Assembly (NCBI GenBank): GCA_035686365.1
Contig: DASRZM010000001.1
Span: forward strand, 1 to 5,955
Source of the DNA: DASRZM01 sp035686365
GTDB lineage: Bacteria; Pseudomonadota; Gammaproteobacteria; Xanthomonadales; Xanthomonadaceae
Direction of reading: 5' to 3'
Length of the DNA stretch: 5,955 nt
Shown in pieces: positions 5,853 to 5,955 of the stretch. Position 1 is the stretch's first letter. Each line of letters begins with the position of its first letter. The translations under genes were made by a program, and so were the position numbers. The notes under the pieces are model-generated. The model saw nothing but the letters and a program-made list of their open reading frames with translations. It was not told the origin of the DNA and ran no database searches.

Positions 5853-5955
5853 CGGTGAAGTGTAACGGGTCGGCGTGTGCCGGTTTCGCTCCGTAGGGCG
5901 GTCCGAGGTCCGGTTCCTCTGTCCGGGGCCGCCGTGAACCCATCCATGGGGGCTG

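Noticed and set aside
3379..5943. An 854-codon open frame that would fuse ~270 residues to the N-terminus of PEP carboxykinase
   Set aside because: The extra part overlaps the TetR gene in another frame on the same strand, is low-complexity R/G/A/P-rich, and the family N-terminus plus the AAGGAG site place the start at 5133.
5946..5955. Possible start of a divergent plus-strand gene at ATG 5946
   Set aside because: Only ten bases are in the window, there is no clear ribosome site and nothing to identify. The 103 bp right of the TetR gene are otherwise featureless.

Overview
The window is a high-GC stretch with every recognisable gene on the minus strand. It fits a gammaproteobacterium of the Xanthomonadales/Lysobacterales (Lysobacter, Luteimonas or Xanthomonas type). 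The reasons are a GTP-dependent PEP carboxykinase, a large TonB-dependent receptor with a 'LDRIEVTGSRI'-type N-terminus, and GC-rich intergenic inverted repeats. This placement is inferred from family knowledge, not from a search.

Read in the direction of transcription (right to left), the layout is as follows. (1) A TetR-family repressor (5852-5265). (2) A 131-bp gap, then pckG, GTP-dependent phosphoenolpyruvate carboxykinase (5133-3379), the enzyme that opens gluconeogenesis. (3) A 158-bp gap carrying one copy of an ~80-bp structured repeat. (4) An ECF-type sigma factor (3220-2663), overlapping by ATGA a single-span membrane protein that looks like its anti-sigma factor (2666-2127). (5) A 117-bp gap with the second copy of the same repeat. 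(6) A secreted DUF4097-like protein built from a ~19-residue 'E-S/T-V-S-G-D' repeat (2009-1116). (7) A 419-bp gene-free stretch with a composite inverted-repeat element, a heptamer repeat, and a perfect GCACCA-N3-TGGTGC palindrome. (8) The first 232 codons of a TonB-dependent outer-membrane receptor that runs off the left edge (696-1).

The sigma factor, anti-sigma-like protein and DUF4097 protein look like one envelope-signalling module: a cytoplasmic regulator, a membrane partner and an exported repeat protein. The most unusual DNA feature is the pair of ~80-bp repeats. They are about 80% identical, lie in the same orientation, and begin 8 and 13 nt after the stop codons of the anti-sigma gene and pckG. 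Each can fold into several hairpins, so they behave like a 3'-untranslated REP-like element. The second is the palindrome upstream of the receptor, which matches the classical NtrC operator although no sigma-54 promoter was found with it.
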